Origin: Gemmata massiliana
GTDB taxonomy: Bacteria; Planctomycetota; Planctomycetia; Gemmatales; Gemmataceae
DNA: 64,000 nt
Assembly: GCA_000531095.1 (NCBI GenBank)
Contig: HG799466.1
Span: 472,049-536,048, forward strand
Direction of reading: 5' to 3'
A model generated the notes under the pieces. That model searched no databases and had not been told where the DNA came from. It worked only from the letters and a program-made list of their open reading frames with translations. A program made the position numbers and the translations under genes. Shown here one piece after another: positions 33,249-42,474 of this stretch; the stretch's first letter is position 1; every line of letters starts with the position of its first letter.

Positions 33249-33443
33249 ATGGGAGACTACATCACCACCGCTGAAGCCGCAAAGATAATCGGATGCAACG
33301 CGAGCCGCGTGCGCCAATTGCTGCTCGACGAACGGCTACGGGGGCAGCGGGTTGGAAGGGACTGGTTTGTCGAAAAGAAGAGCGTGGAGGAGTACCGCGA
33401 CAGTGCCCGTCGTCCGGGGCCGCAGCCAAAAAATCCCGTCTGA
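33249..33443 (+). CDS. Excisionase-type HTH protein
   Basis: 64 residues: YITTAEAAKIIGCNASRVRQ ... VGRDWFVEKKSVEEYRDS, the HTH_17/excisionase-like winged helix. No ribosome site; TAGGAT at 33237-33242 would place the transcript start at the ATG, so the mRNA may be leaderless. Likely regulates the divergent operator region. Confidence 0.75.
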   Translation: MGDYITTAEAAKIIGCNASRVRQLLLDERLRGQRVGRDWFVEKKSVEEYRDSARRPGPQPKNPV

Positions 33444-33500
33444 TTTGTCGCACTTCGCCCGCGGTCCGGAACTCTCTGTGTACCCCACAGGAGACTCCTC

Positions 33501-33710
33501 ATGCGACGGTTCACACTCGAAGAAGGAATGACTTTGCTGATTCTCTCAGGACGTATCCGCGACGAGATAGACCCCACACTCGGCGACTTGATTGAGCGGG
33601 TGGCGGGCGGGGACGAATCGGCACTCGTCCCCGCGGTGGATAGACTCAAGGAATTGGGGCGTGAGGAGCAAGCGGAGAGGCTGAAGCGGCTGGTGAAGGG
33701 TAAATTCTAA
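33501..33710 (+). CDS. Small helical protein
   Basis: 69 residues with CAGGAG upstream. All helical (LEEGMTLLILSGRIRDEID, LKELGREEQAERLKRLVKG). Follows the HTH gene by 57 nt. Converges and overlaps with the giant gene by 4 nt. Unknown function. Confidence 0.55.
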   Translation: MRRFTLEEGMTLLILSGRIRDEIDPTLGDLIERVAGGDESALVPAVDRLKELGREEQAERLKRLVKGKF

Positions 33711-36700
33711 TTCCGCACCAGCCGTATTTGGTCGGGGTCGAAAACTACAGTCTCTTCCGCCTCCCACTCCTTGTAGTCCATGACGAGAAGTGCGTCATAG
33801 CCTTTAGCTTTTGCTTGAGCAATGATTTCGGGCATTTTGGACCGCATAATATCTGTGGTCCAGCCCTTTGACGACCGGTCGAACTTTACCTTGATTCCGT
33901 ACTCGGCGAGAGCTTCTTGTATTTGCGATGAACTCACGCGGTCGTCGCTGTCCTCGCCCTCTTCGCCTGCGCCAGTACCAAGCGAGGTAAGGTCTAAAGG
34001 CTTGCGCACATCGAGTTGCACCTCGTGCATGTGATGCCCGAATTCTCTCGCATGTCCCTCATCCGTCGAAAAGGATATTCCGCGACCGGTCACGTTGGCG
34101 AACTCGGATATCGGCGTTAGGGAGCCGTGATAGTATGAGACCTCGGACCAATTGGGCTCGCTCGGGCGCTCGTTATCTTCCGGTGCAGGCTCGTCGTCAA
34201 TTTCATCGGCTTCGTCGTCGTCATTTGTTTTGCCACTATTCTCTTCGTCCGCGTTATCCTCCGCGTCGTGGTGCGACTGCTCCGCGAACTCACGCCCGGC
34301 ATCCTTGGCCTCATCGCGATCCAATACCCACTCGCCCTCGTGGTCACGATTGTCTTTGTGGTCGAACGAGACGAATCGGTAAACAGTCACTTTGTCTTCG
34401 TCTTCATCTTCGGGTGAGTACTCGCCGGTTTCGACGTAGATTTGGTGCTCGTTATCGTTCTTATCGTGCCACTGCACGTAATTCGTATCCGCCCACGGCG
34501 TGCTTTCGCTGTTCACGCGAGAAGGGTCGATATCACTGCCTCCACCGTTTTTGGTCCAGCGCCCCACTTTATCTCGCGGCTCGTTCGGGTCAAACGCTTT
34601 CCGCTCGCCCGCTGTGAGTCGCAATACCGTCTTGTCACGCTTCGCCGTACTAAAGGTGAGCCGCTTGATTGTGGCTTCTTCGTTGGCTGTTCCCAAAGCC
34701 GCAAGCCCCGCCTTCACGTAGCCCACCGTCGCGTGCGGCTTGTACGTTGCCCACGTCTGGGTGTGCGGTAATCCTGCAAGTAGTTCATTAAGGCGAACGA
34801 GGTCCGGGCTTTCCACTTCGGCGTAGATGACGTCGTAGTCTTTTCCCGTCTCATCCCCTCTGAACGCATTCAGTGAGCCGAGCTTAACGTGGACGACACC
34901 GAACCCGTCTACGAGTCGCTCCACTTGCTCGGGGCCATCGGCGTGCAACCCGTACCGTGCCGTAATGTGCGGCTCTTCCTCTCGTCCATCTTCGCCCAAA
35001 TCCTTGTCCGCGATTTGCGCCGCCATCGCGAGCAATTTGCGTTTCGCTCGTCCCGTGAGTTCGACCTGTGTGCTCGCGTACTTTGCCTTCTTGCGGGGAT
35101 AGCAATGTTTGTTCGCGCAGTAAGCATTACCGTCGAGGCGGCGCTCGCACATAATCCCCGGTTCACGGCACTCCGGGCAGTAGCCGTAAGGTGCCGGGTC
35201 GCGAAAGCCATTGTCACCACCGGCGCGGATGTCGTTCTCGGTTACCAGGGCTTTCCGCTCGCTCGCCGGGAAGTGCGTCAGCAAACCCGTAACCCGCGCC
35301 GCCAGGTCTTCCACGGCCGCACGACTCTCGCCCAACCCTGTTCCCTCCAGCGCCTTCGCGCACTCTCCTGCGATGTGCTCAAGGTGCTGGCGCTGCTCGC
35401 TGCGGAACTTCGCGCTCTCGCGCTCGGCTTGCTCCCGCGTGCCCTCGGTGCGAGCCGCCAGTTCTTCGAGCCGTGCCTTGTGCTCTCCCACAGCGCGGGC
35501 GTAGTCGTCTGCCTGGGTCGCAAGCGACTCGTGACCCGTCTCGGAAATCTCCTGCTCCGCGTCGCGCGCGAAGTGCAAGTCCCACGGCAGAATCGGGTGA
35601 CTCGGGAACTCGCTGTTCTGTGCCGCGTCCAACGCATCCGCGATACCCGCCGTTGCCTCGTTGTCGCGTAGCGCGTCGAACTCGCCGCGGAACAGTGTGT
35701 ACTCGATTTCGCGGTTGAGCAGTTCGTCGGCGGTATCGATGCCCTCGGTGCGCTGCACCTCGCGGAGCAGATCGTTAATCTGGTCGTTGACCGCGTGCCA
35801 CGCGGCGCGGTGCTGGTCGATCTGCTCACGTAGTGCCGTTTCGGACTGCTCGGGCGCTACACCCAGCGCGGCATCACTGACACGGCCGCTGTCGTCGAGC
35901 AGGTGGTGGACGCCGTCGGGGAACAGCAGCGCCAGTTGTTTCAGCGTGCTGCGCTGAGCGTCTGTCAGGTTGTGCGTGGGCTTGTGCGCGCTGCCGGACC
36001 AGCGCCCCGCGTCGTCGCGCGGTTGTGAGGGGTTGAAGGCTTTCAGCTCGCCACGGTACCGCTTGTGGTCGTCATCGGCGTAGTAGGCGGCGTGCGCGTC
36101 CGGGTGCGATTCGCGGCGTGCGTGGTACCGTTCGCGGTCCCGGCTCGCGTGATCGGCGTCGTGCTTCGCGTGCATCTCGGCGCGAAGGCGCTCGGTCTCT
36201 TCGTCGTATTTCTCACCGAACGATTCAAGGTCCGCGTCGCGCTGCGCCTCAAGTTCGTCATCCTCTTTTTGACGCGCGTCACTAATCCGCTCGTCTTCTG
36301 CTCGACGTGCCGCGTCTTGCTGGTCACGGTACTGCTCGCGCCGGCTGGCGAACTCGCCGTCGTACTTTTCGTCAATCGCCTCGGTTGCCTTTTCGTACTC
36401 TTTTTCGGCTTTACTGAGACGCTGCTCGTGCCATTTTTCGAGGGCGTCTAACTGCTTGTAATACTCCGCGGGCGGGTCTTCTCCCGTTTCCTCGCTGTTG
36501 TCCAGTTTGAAGACTTCCTCTTCGCGCTGCTTGTACTCGCGGTCGATCGTCGCAAGCGCTTTGTCCCTCACTCGCCTCGCGGCAGTCAGTTCACTTTCGC
36601 GGTCCCGTGTGACTTCCCTGCGGATGCGCGCGAACGCCTTCTCGTCCTCGCGGACCCGTGCCCATTCGCGGTTCTCGTCCTCGATTTGGCGCTCTTTTAC

Positions 36701-37099
36701 GATCCGCTTATCGTCGCTGCGCCAGCCTTCAACTGAGCGGTCTTGGGCATCTTCGCGGTCGCGCTCACGGGCTTTGTCGTGCTTCTGGTCGCGAGCCTCA
36801 CGTTCCTGCTCCCGCTCCGACTCAATGGCGCTGTCTTCGTCGCTCCACTTGTCGTGAATCTCACTGTGGTCCGTCTCGTCGTCATCAGCCAACTCGAACA
36901 GTGGCGCACGCTCCGCGCCCACGAACTGCCCCGCATTGCCCGGCTGTCCGCGCGGGTGTTTGCGCTCGTCCCAGCCTTTGACGATGCGCAGCGTCTCCAG
37001 TGCGCCTTGTTCGCGCGCGGTATCGAGGGCACTGCGGAACAGCGCCACCTCGTCACGCGACAGGTTGAGGGCTTTGCGGAGTTGCTTCAGGCTGCTCAT
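33707..37099 (-). CDS. Giant multidomain phage protein: coiled coil, Acb1-like 2H phosphoesterase, ADP-ribosyltransferase-like
   Basis: 1130 residues. Order by approximate residue: 45-60 linker HPRGQPGNAGQF; 70-340 highly charged coiled coil; 353 linker AFNPSQPRDDAGRW; 370-620 more coiled coil; 640-670 Cys cluster (CPECREPGIMC ... YCANKHC); 705-800 2H phosphoesterase with HITARYGLH and HATVGYV, spacing and flanks (ESPDLVRLNELL) as in the phage anti-CBASS Acb1-like family; 841 linker AFDPNEPRDKVGRW; 990-1130 ART-like domain (YYHGS, GISFSTDEGHAREF, VFDPDQIRLV). Located between the portal and protease genes. A virion-delivered counter-defence polyprotein is inferred. Confidence 0.75.
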   Translation of the reverse strand: MSSLKQLRKALNLSRDEVALFRSALDTAREQGALETLRIVKGWDERKHPRGQPGNAGQFVGAERAPLFELADDDETDHSEIHDKWSDEDSAIESEREQEREARDQKHDKARERDREDAQDRSVEGWRSDDKRIVKERQIEDENREWARVREDEKAFARIRREVTRDRESELTAARRVRDKALATIDREYKQREEEVFKLDNSEETGEDPPAEYYKQLDALEKWHEQRLSKAEKEYEKATEAIDEKYDGEFASRREQYRDQQDAARRAEDERISDARQKEDDELEAQRDADLESFGEKYDEETERLRAEMHAKHDADHASRDRERYHARRESHPDAHAAYYADDDHKRYRGELKAFNPSQPRDDAGRWSGSAHKPTHNLTDAQRSTLKQLALLFPDGVHHLLDDSGRVSDAALGVAPEQSETALREQIDQHRAAWHAVNDQINDLLREVQRTEGIDTADELLNREIEYTLFRGEFDALRDNEATAGIADALDAAQNSEFPSHPILPWDLHFARDAEQEISETGHESLATQADDYARAVGEHKARLEELAARTEGTREQAERESAKFRSEQRQHLEHIAGECAKALEGTGLGESRAAVEDLAARVTGLLTHFPASERKALVTENDIRAGGDNGFRDPAPYGYCPECREPGIMCERRLDGNAYCANKHCYPRKKAKYASTQVELTGRAKRKLLAMAAQIADKDLGEDGREEEPHITARYGLHADGPEQVERLVDGFGVVHVKLGSLNAFRGDETGKDYDVIYAEVESPDLVRLNELLAGLPHTQTWATYKPHATVGYVKAGLAALGTANEEATIKRLTFSTAKRDKTVLRLTAGERKAFDPNEPRDKVGRWTKNGGGSDIDPSRVNSESTPWADTNYVQWHDKNDNEHQIYVETGEYSPEDEDEDKVTVYRFVSFDHKDNRDHEGEWVLDRDEAKDAGREFAEQSHHDAEDNADEENSGKTNDDDEADEIDDEPAPEDNERPSEPNWSEVSYYHGSLTPISEFANVTGRGISFSTDEGHAREFGHHMHEVQLDVRKPLDLTSLGTGAGEEGEDSDDRVSSSQIQEALAEYGIKVKFDRSSKGWTTDIMRSKMPEIIAQAKAKGYDALLVMDYKEWEAEETVVFDPDQIRLVRN

Positions 37100-37126
37100 C
37101 AGTCGCCCACCTTTACCAACTCGAAG

Positions 37127-37624
37127 TCAGGGGAAGCACGCAGCCAACTGGTCTTGGTCTACTTCGTGTTTACCCCACACCTCGTATGCACCGCCCCCAG
37201 AGACGACCGTGCCCGCGAAATGTGTGTATTCGTCCGGCTCGTCTGCGGCCTCATGATCCTGCCCGTCTCCTGGGTCATACGAGTCGGGGGCATCGGGTTC
37301 GCCGCCCGTTGCTACGGCACCGCGATCGCCCGGGCGATAGCCGCAGTCGGGGCAAGGCTTCAATTCGTCCTCAATGACGTACTGCACATCGATGACCGGG
37401 ATAGCTTGATTCGCGGGCGTCTCGTCCCACGATGGGTGCGAGTACTTCAACGCGATCTGATCGAGTGCGAAGTACAAGTCCATCGAAATTGCATCGAGCT
37501 TGGCGCCCTCGGGCAACCCCTTCACAACGCGAATCCGCTGACCGGGGCGCGGCGGTAAGGTCTTGCCGTCGGTCATGATTTCGTTGAATAATGCTGTGTT
37601 CATTCGGACGATTCGGTAACCCAC
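37127..37624 (-). CDS. Hypothetical protein between portal and giant protein
   Basis: 165 residues from a GTG at 37624 with AAGGGG upstream (ATG at 37603 is an alternative). Core GQRIRVVKGLPEGAKLDAIS and a CPDCGYRPGD zinc-like element near residue 90, then an acidic region. Function unknown; position implies head assembly or virion association. Confidence 0.6.
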   Translation of the reverse strand: MGYRIVRMNTALFNEIMTDGKTLPPRPGQRIRVVKGLPEGAKLDAISMDLYFALDQIALKYSHPSWDETPANQAIPVIDVQYVIEDELKPCPDCGYRPGDRGAVATGGEPDAPDSYDPGDGQDHEAADEPDEYTHFAGTVVSGGGAYEVWGKHEVDQDQLAACFP

Positions 37625-37627
37625 ACA

Positions 37628-40153
37628 TCACCCCTTCTGAGTTAGTTTCGCCACTAGCGCCGCGAACTCCGGGCGCACGCCTTTCTTGACCCTCGCACTT
37701 TGCGGTCGCTCCGGCAGGCTACCCTTGCCCGCGGGGTTGCTCGGTTTCGGCGGTGCGCCCGAAGTTGGACCCTTCGGCTTCGCGGACAACTTCGCGGTCT
37801 TGCCCGTCCGCTTGTCGCGAATCGTCACGTTGGGCATCGAGCCGCCGTTCTTCGCCGCGTGTGCCGCCGTCGCTCGTATCGCGCTGACGAGCAGTGCGTG
37901 GGCGCGCTCGCGTGTGATGCCGAAGTGCTGGGCAACGCGGTCGGCGTGGCGGTTCGCTTGTGTCGCCGCCCACTGGTCTGCGGTAGAGAGCGTCTGCTGT
38001 GCCTGCGGCGTGCGCGCCTGCACCTTCTGTGCGGCGCGCTGGTAGACCACATCGGGTAGCACACCGCCCGCCGCGATGAATCGCTGGAGGCTCGCGCCAT
38101 CGCGGATGGTGTGCCCCTGAACGGGTCCGTTGCCCGCGGTGAATAGCCGCACGGCGGGCTGCCCGTTGAGCAGCGCCGACGCAAGGCGGTCGTGGTTGGC
38201 GATGGCAGGTGGCGATACGGGTTGCGCGGCTGCGTTCGCTTCGGGGCGTCCTAGCTTCGCCTGTGCCCGGTTCGACCGCTTCGTTGCCGCGTCGAGTTGT
38301 TGGCGCAACTGCTCGATGTGCGATTGCTTGGCGTCGTGCCGCTTCATCGCGTCGGTAAGAGCGGCGCGAACCTTGTCGAGTTGTTTCTGCGCGCCACGCC
38401 GTTCACGAGCAACGTGCCGGTCGTCACTGTCGCGGTCGCCCTCGTTCGCGTAGGTGATACCATCGTGTCGAGACGGGTACCGCCCGTCAGCGCCCGCCGG
38501 GTGCGGCGCGAGGACGATCTTGCCGTTGCGCTTCGTGTACTTCAGACCGTCATTGCCAGTCCACACCTGCCCCTCTTGCCGCTTCTGTCGCACCGCCTTT
38601 TGCACGCTGTCGTCTTGCTGCTGGTCGTCCTGTGGTACAACGAGCGTTTCCAGCGCCGCCGCGGTCACAGCGTTCTGCGTCTCGTCGCTCTGGTCGTCGG
38701 TCGGCTGGTCTTCAGCCCCCTCCCCATCTGGTAGGGGGGCTCCGCCCATCTCGTCCGGCATCGGGGCAGGCGCCGGGGGCGGCGCGACCATGTTCATGAC
38801 CCATGCGCTGTACGCTTTGGGCGGCATGTCTCCGCCGTTGATGGGCGGCATGTCGTCGCGCGCCCGGAGCTCGTTCACGAGAATCGCGTCGGCGCTGATG
38901 AGGTCTTGGACGCTCGGCTCTGCGCGCTCCTTGTTGATGATGCGCGGTAACTGGAGCTTAATGCGGAACTCGCCCGGTCGCTTCTCCCACGGGCGGCACA
39001 ACCGCTGCGTGAAGAACTGGGCGTAGGTGCTAACGTCGTGGAGCAAGTCGTCGTGGAACTGCTGGCGCTGGGCGTAGCTCTTTGCGTAGTTGTCCGAGTC
39101 GTCCAGACCCGCGACACCGGGAGGCACGCGGAAAATGGCACACAGCATCTTCGCGACCTGAATCCACGACTCGTTGAAATCCAACTCCAGCGCGCTCGGG
39201 CTGGCCTGTTCGACCTTGAATTGGCCACCGGGGGTGCCGTCCGGAGCGCTCAGGAAGTTAATCGACCGCGCGTTCCGGGCACCGGCGAACCGCTGCTTGT
39301 ATTCCTCTTTGGCGCGGTCGAGCGTGTCCTGACCAGCGCCCGGGATGTATACCAGCGTACCCGTCACCTGCCCTTGCAGCATGTGCGAGTGGCGTGCGAG
39401 GTCGATTTGCTCCAGGATGTCCATCCACACGCCGCACGCGCTGAACGCGGCGTAACCGTCCGTGCGGGTCAGTGGGTGCGGGTTCCGGAGCGCGCCGACC
39501 TCGCGGCCGGGCAGCCGTGTGTTGAGTGCGAGGCGGTTCGACAGCCCGCCATAGGCCCACATCGTGCCCGAAGCGTAGTACGGTGTAACCTGCCAATACC
39601 CCTCCGGGTACTGCGGGCTACCTTGCCCCTGCGGTGTGGTCAGCGCAGTGTGCAGCGGGTACATCTGGCACGGCTTCGCCTCGTCCGCGCGCGACGGTAC
39701 GAACCACACCAGCGCGCTACCCGTGAGGTTGCGCTGCAGGTCCATGTACGAGAGCAGTGACCCGAACGTGTCCGGTCCGTCGGGGCCGTTGGGGTACTGA
39801 ACAAGTTGGCTCAGCGGGTGGTCATGAATGGGCACGTAGTCCTGGTCGTTACCCTGCCCGCCGTTGGGCGCCAGCGCCTTAACGAACGAGGTAGCACCTG
39901 CCCCGAAGGTTGTCCGGTCCCGACGCTTGCGGCGCTCCACGCACGCGGCTACCGACGACATTTCCGAGCGCCTACGGTCGATGGCGATATACGCCATGTT
40001 GGTGTAGTGCGTGCTCTGCTCGAGGCGGTTGTCGGTCCACTGTCCGGGGATTTGACGCTTGAAGTACTCGATGAGCGTCGCGCCCTGCTGCAACTGCACG
40101 GGGTCGCGCTCGGGCTCGCGGTACGGCTCTGGGAATAGGCTGGTGCCTGCCAT
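37628..40153 (-). CDS. HK97-type portal protein with long C-terminal extension
   Basis: 841 residues from MAGTSLFPEPYREPE (40153), fixed by the motif 23 nt upstream. Residues about 50-480 form the portal: MAYIAIDRRRSEMSSVAACV, NLTGSALVWFVPS, then WIQVAKMLCAIFRVPPGVAG and SYAQRQQFHDDLLHDVSTYA. The last 370 residues are extra: TGNDGLKYTKRNGKIVLAPH, coiled coil with QKQLDKVRAALTDAMKRH, an HTH-like HFGITRERAHALLVSAI and a basic tail. The extension may scaffold, bind DNA or recruit the next genes' products. Confidence 0.85.
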   Translation of the reverse strand: MAGTSLFPEPYREPERDPVQLQQGATLIEYFKRQIPGQWTDNRLEQSTHYTNMAYIAIDRRRSEMSSVAACVERRKRRDRTTFGAGATSFVKALAPNGGQGNDQDYVPIHDHPLSQLVQYPNGPDGPDTFGSLLSYMDLQRNLTGSALVWFVPSRADEAKPCQMYPLHTALTTPQGQGSPQYPEGYWQVTPYYASGTMWAYGGLSNRLALNTRLPGREVGALRNPHPLTRTDGYAAFSACGVWMDILEQIDLARHSHMLQGQVTGTLVYIPGAGQDTLDRAKEEYKQRFAGARNARSINFLSAPDGTPGGQFKVEQASPSALELDFNESWIQVAKMLCAIFRVPPGVAGLDDSDNYAKSYAQRQQFHDDLLHDVSTYAQFFTQRLCRPWEKRPGEFRIKLQLPRIINKERAEPSVQDLISADAILVNELRARDDMPPINGGDMPPKAYSAWVMNMVAPPPAPAPMPDEMGGAPLPDGEGAEDQPTDDQSDETQNAVTAAALETLVVPQDDQQQDDSVQKAVRQKRQEGQVWTGNDGLKYTKRNGKIVLAPHPAGADGRYPSRHDGITYANEGDRDSDDRHVARERRGAQKQLDKVRAALTDAMKRHDAKQSHIEQLRQQLDAATKRSNRAQAKLGRPEANAAAQPVSPPAIANHDRLASALLNGQPAVRLFTAGNGPVQGHTIRDGASLQRFIAAGGVLPDVVYQRAAQKVQARTPQAQQTLSTADQWAATQANRHADRVAQHFGITRERAHALLVSAIRATAAHAAKNGGSMPNVTIRDKRTGKTAKLSAKPKGPTSGAPPKPSNPAGKGSLPERPQSARVKKGVRPEFAALVAKLTQKG

Positions 40154-40175
40154 AGCCCCGATTTTGCAGGGCTGT

Positions 40176-40186
40176 GGGGGAACTTG
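40176..40186 (-). promoter_or_regulatory. AGTTCCCCC motif site 9
   Basis: CAAGTTCCCCC on the minus strand, 23 nt from the portal ATG. GGGGCT precedes the ATG. Confidence 0.65.
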
Positions 40187-40194
40187 CGGGCGAG

Positions 40195-40815
40195 TTAAAA
40201 CGGTATCGGTAGGGCAAAGGTAATGTGCGGCCACCTCAGTTCAAGCACGCATTGAGGTATCGTACCAGTTACTTCAATTTCCCGCTCGTGCTGGTCGGCA
40301 TGTTGACGTATATCCTGCCACGCAAACCGTCGCTGTGCCGAGTCGTTGTGCAGTCCCACATCACATTCGGCTCCTTGCAGCAACGGAATGTCCGTCAGCC
40401 TCACCTCTCGCACGGGGTGCTGCGAGAGGATTGAGTCAGCGTGCTGGAGCCAGTAGGCGGCAGCACAGGTGATCTCGCCTACGAACCCACGCCGCAGGCT
40501 GTCGCGGTTCATGTAATTGGTTAGCCTGGGCACTCCTTCCCATTGACGGTAGTTGCGCTTCCATAGCGCCCAGGCTCGGCGGTGAAGTGCGCACCAGTCG
40601 CACGCGGACGAGCGACAGTATTGGTGCCGCCTGCTGGCTGGCTTGGAACACTTGATGGTGTGCGGGCCACCCGAATGTAATTTCACCTGCACCCGAATGA
40701 ACTCCGCCCGCTCGTGCTGCCCCTGCGCATCGAGTTCGTCGGCGTACATCAGGCGCGGCGTGTCCTCGTCGGGGTGTGCGAGTACCGCAGCGAGTATCGC
40801 GTCGAGGTCGGTCAT
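40195..40815 (-). CDS. TIGR02996-domain protein
   Basis: 206 residues. N-terminus LDAILAAVLAHPDEDTPRLM then YADELDAQGQHERAEFIRVQ is the repeat-companion domain abundant in Gemmata-group planctomycetes. A Cys-rich stretch (CSKPASRRHQYCRSSACDWC) may bind zinc. The rest is unassigned. It sits between terminase and portal genes, an unusual place for this family. Confidence 0.75.
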   Translation of the reverse strand: MTDLDAILAAVLAHPDEDTPRLMYADELDAQGQHERAEFIRVQVKLHSGGPHTIKCSKPASRRHQYCRSSACDWCALHRRAWALWKRNYRQWEGVPRLTNYMNRDSLRRGFVGEITCAAAYWLQHADSILSQHPVREVRLTDIPLLQGAECDVGLHNDSAQRRFAWQDIRQHADQHEREIEVTGTIPQCVLELRWPHITFALPIPF

Positions 40816-41003
40816 TGGCTTCCCCTCTTAGCCGCGTTTTTCCACGCGAGATACGGCGTGTCCGTGTAATCACTCAGGGGTACGCCGCCCGGCAATACAA
40901 CGTACCATCGCTTGGAATGCTCGCAGCGAATGCAAGTCGCTGTGGGGTGCGAAGTGAGAACTACGGAAATGTAGCCGTGCAATCGAACCGCGTTCGCACT
41001 CAT
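40812..41003 (-). CDS. Small hypothetical protein with CxxC
   Basis: 63 residues; ISVVLTSHPTATCIRCEHSK then RWYVVLPGG. ATGA overlap with the TIGR02996 gene downstream. Possibly a mini zinc protein. Confidence 0.6.
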   Translation of the reverse strand: MSANAVRLHGYISVVLTSHPTATCIRCEHSKRWYVVLPGGVPLSDYTDTPYLAWKNAAKRGSQ

Positions 41004-41019
41004 CCCCGCACCCCTTCGC

Positions 41020-42474
41020 TTACGCCCATCCGCCTTGCGGCTTGGTCAGCCTGTTGAACGCACCTGTACTACTATCGACTTGGTCCTTCCACTGACCGCG
41101 AGGAAATCCCTCGAGCTCGGTCAAATACGCTGCGCGCCATGATCCGCCAGCAAGCAGCTTTATCAGCCCGGCCTTCGCTGCGCCCGCCATTGGTTCCGCA
41201 CGAAGTTCTTTCGACCCAGCGCCCCCGACATTATCGGGGCTGGCTGGGTATCCGGAGAGCTTCGCGACGATGGCTCGCGAAGCCTGCCCATTCTTATCAA
41301 ACACCGGCTTCTCGAACCACGTCCGCTTGAACCCAGCCCGGGTACTGTCGCCCCGGGCAGTTTGCAGAATGGTTTCGTTTCGCTCGGCGGGCGCCCAACG
41401 GCCACGAATCACATCGCCAATGAAGTACCTGACGTTCTCGCCGGTACCGTGCCTCCCCATGAGAACGCCCGATGTAAAACACGCGGAATCGTCGCGGCTT
41501 GCAGCTAAATCCCAATACCGCACCCACTCCGTTCCCGCGGGCACCGCATCAACATCAAGAAACCAATCTCGCTGGAAGAATGAACCGCCACGGGGCACTT
41601 CATCTTGTTGATAAAGGCTCTGGAAACCGACCCCTTGCACTCGCTCCTTATCCGCTAACGCTTCGGCATCAAAGGCAGCGGGGCACAGTGGCGCACCTGG
41701 TTCGCGATTTAAAGGGTCAGCTTCACCGAGGGGCAAACCGAGCCTTTCGTGAACACGGTCTCGCTGCTCCTGCGTCTCGGCGATCGCGGGCAAGCGAACG
41801 AATCGCCATGCGTCTTTGTCTTCCGACTTGAGCACCCGCCCGATGAGGTCGCCCGCGTTCCATCGCGTGTGAATGAGGATGTACGCGCCGCCCTTTTGGA
41901 TACGAGGAGTGACGTCGTCCATGTGCCACTCCCACACTTTCTCTTGAACTGTCGCACTATCCGCCTGCTCGCGATTCTTAAACGGGTCGTCACAAATCCA
42001 CAGATCCACGGGTTCGCCCGCAAGCCCGACACCAGCGCCGCGAGCGATGTAACTCGAACCGTTTGGAAGGTTCCATGAGTCCACAGCACCGGTAGCCTCA
42101 ATACCGAGGCGGTCCAATAATCGCCTGGTCCAACGGCTAATTTTGTTCGCGTAACGCTGGTTGTACGTGCCCACACCGACGCGCAATCCCGGTTCGCGGA
42201 GCATGCGCCACAACGGGTATCGAACGGTGGTGGACCACGTTTTGTAGTGCTGGGGAGGCCACGCAATCGCTAACTTGCGGCACGTGCCCAGTGTGACATC
42301 CGCAAGTTGACGGCGAATAAATTTGAGATGGTGGTGATCCCAGACAAGTTCGGGGCTAGCCTCTACGAGCCATTTCGTAAATGACGGAAACTCACTCGAC
42401 AGAATCGAGACTGGCTGTGCTACCGGTTGCAGACGCTGTGTCTTGCGCTTCAGCACCTCGAACGGACTGGGCAC
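41020..42474 (-). CDS. terL: Terminase large subunit
   Basis: 484 residues from a GTG at 42474 (PSPFEVLKRKTQRLQ), with AGGGG 6 nt upstream; it overlaps terS by 83 nt. ATPase: atypical Walker A AWPPQHYKTW near residue 75, Walker B VDLWICDDPF near 160, coupling motif HTRWNAGDL. Nuclease domain: RYWDLAASRDDSA near 318 and later GGAGSKELRAEP. Pumps DNA into proheads with the portal and cuts the concatemer. Confidence 0.85.
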   Translation of the reverse strand: MPSPFEVLKRKTQRLQPVAQPVSILSSEFPSFTKWLVEASPELVWDHHHLKFIRRQLADVTLGTCRKLAIAWPPQHYKTWSTTVRYPLWRMLREPGLRVGVGTYNQRYANKISRWTRRLLDRLGIEATGAVDSWNLPNGSSYIARGAGVGLAGEPVDLWICDDPFKNREQADSATVQEKVWEWHMDDVTPRIQKGGAYILIHTRWNAGDLIGRVLKSEDKDAWRFVRLPAIAETQEQRDRVHERLGLPLGEADPLNREPGAPLCPAAFDAEALADKERVQGVGFQSLYQQDEVPRGGSFFQRDWFLDVDAVPAGTEWVRYWDLAASRDDSACFTSGVLMGRHGTGENVRYFIGDVIRGRWAPAERNETILQTARGDSTRAGFKRTWFEKPVFDKNGQASRAIVAKLSGYPASPDNVGGAGSKELRAEPMAGAAKAGLIKLLAGGSWRAAYLTELEGFPRGQWKDQVDSSTGAFNRLTKPQGGWA

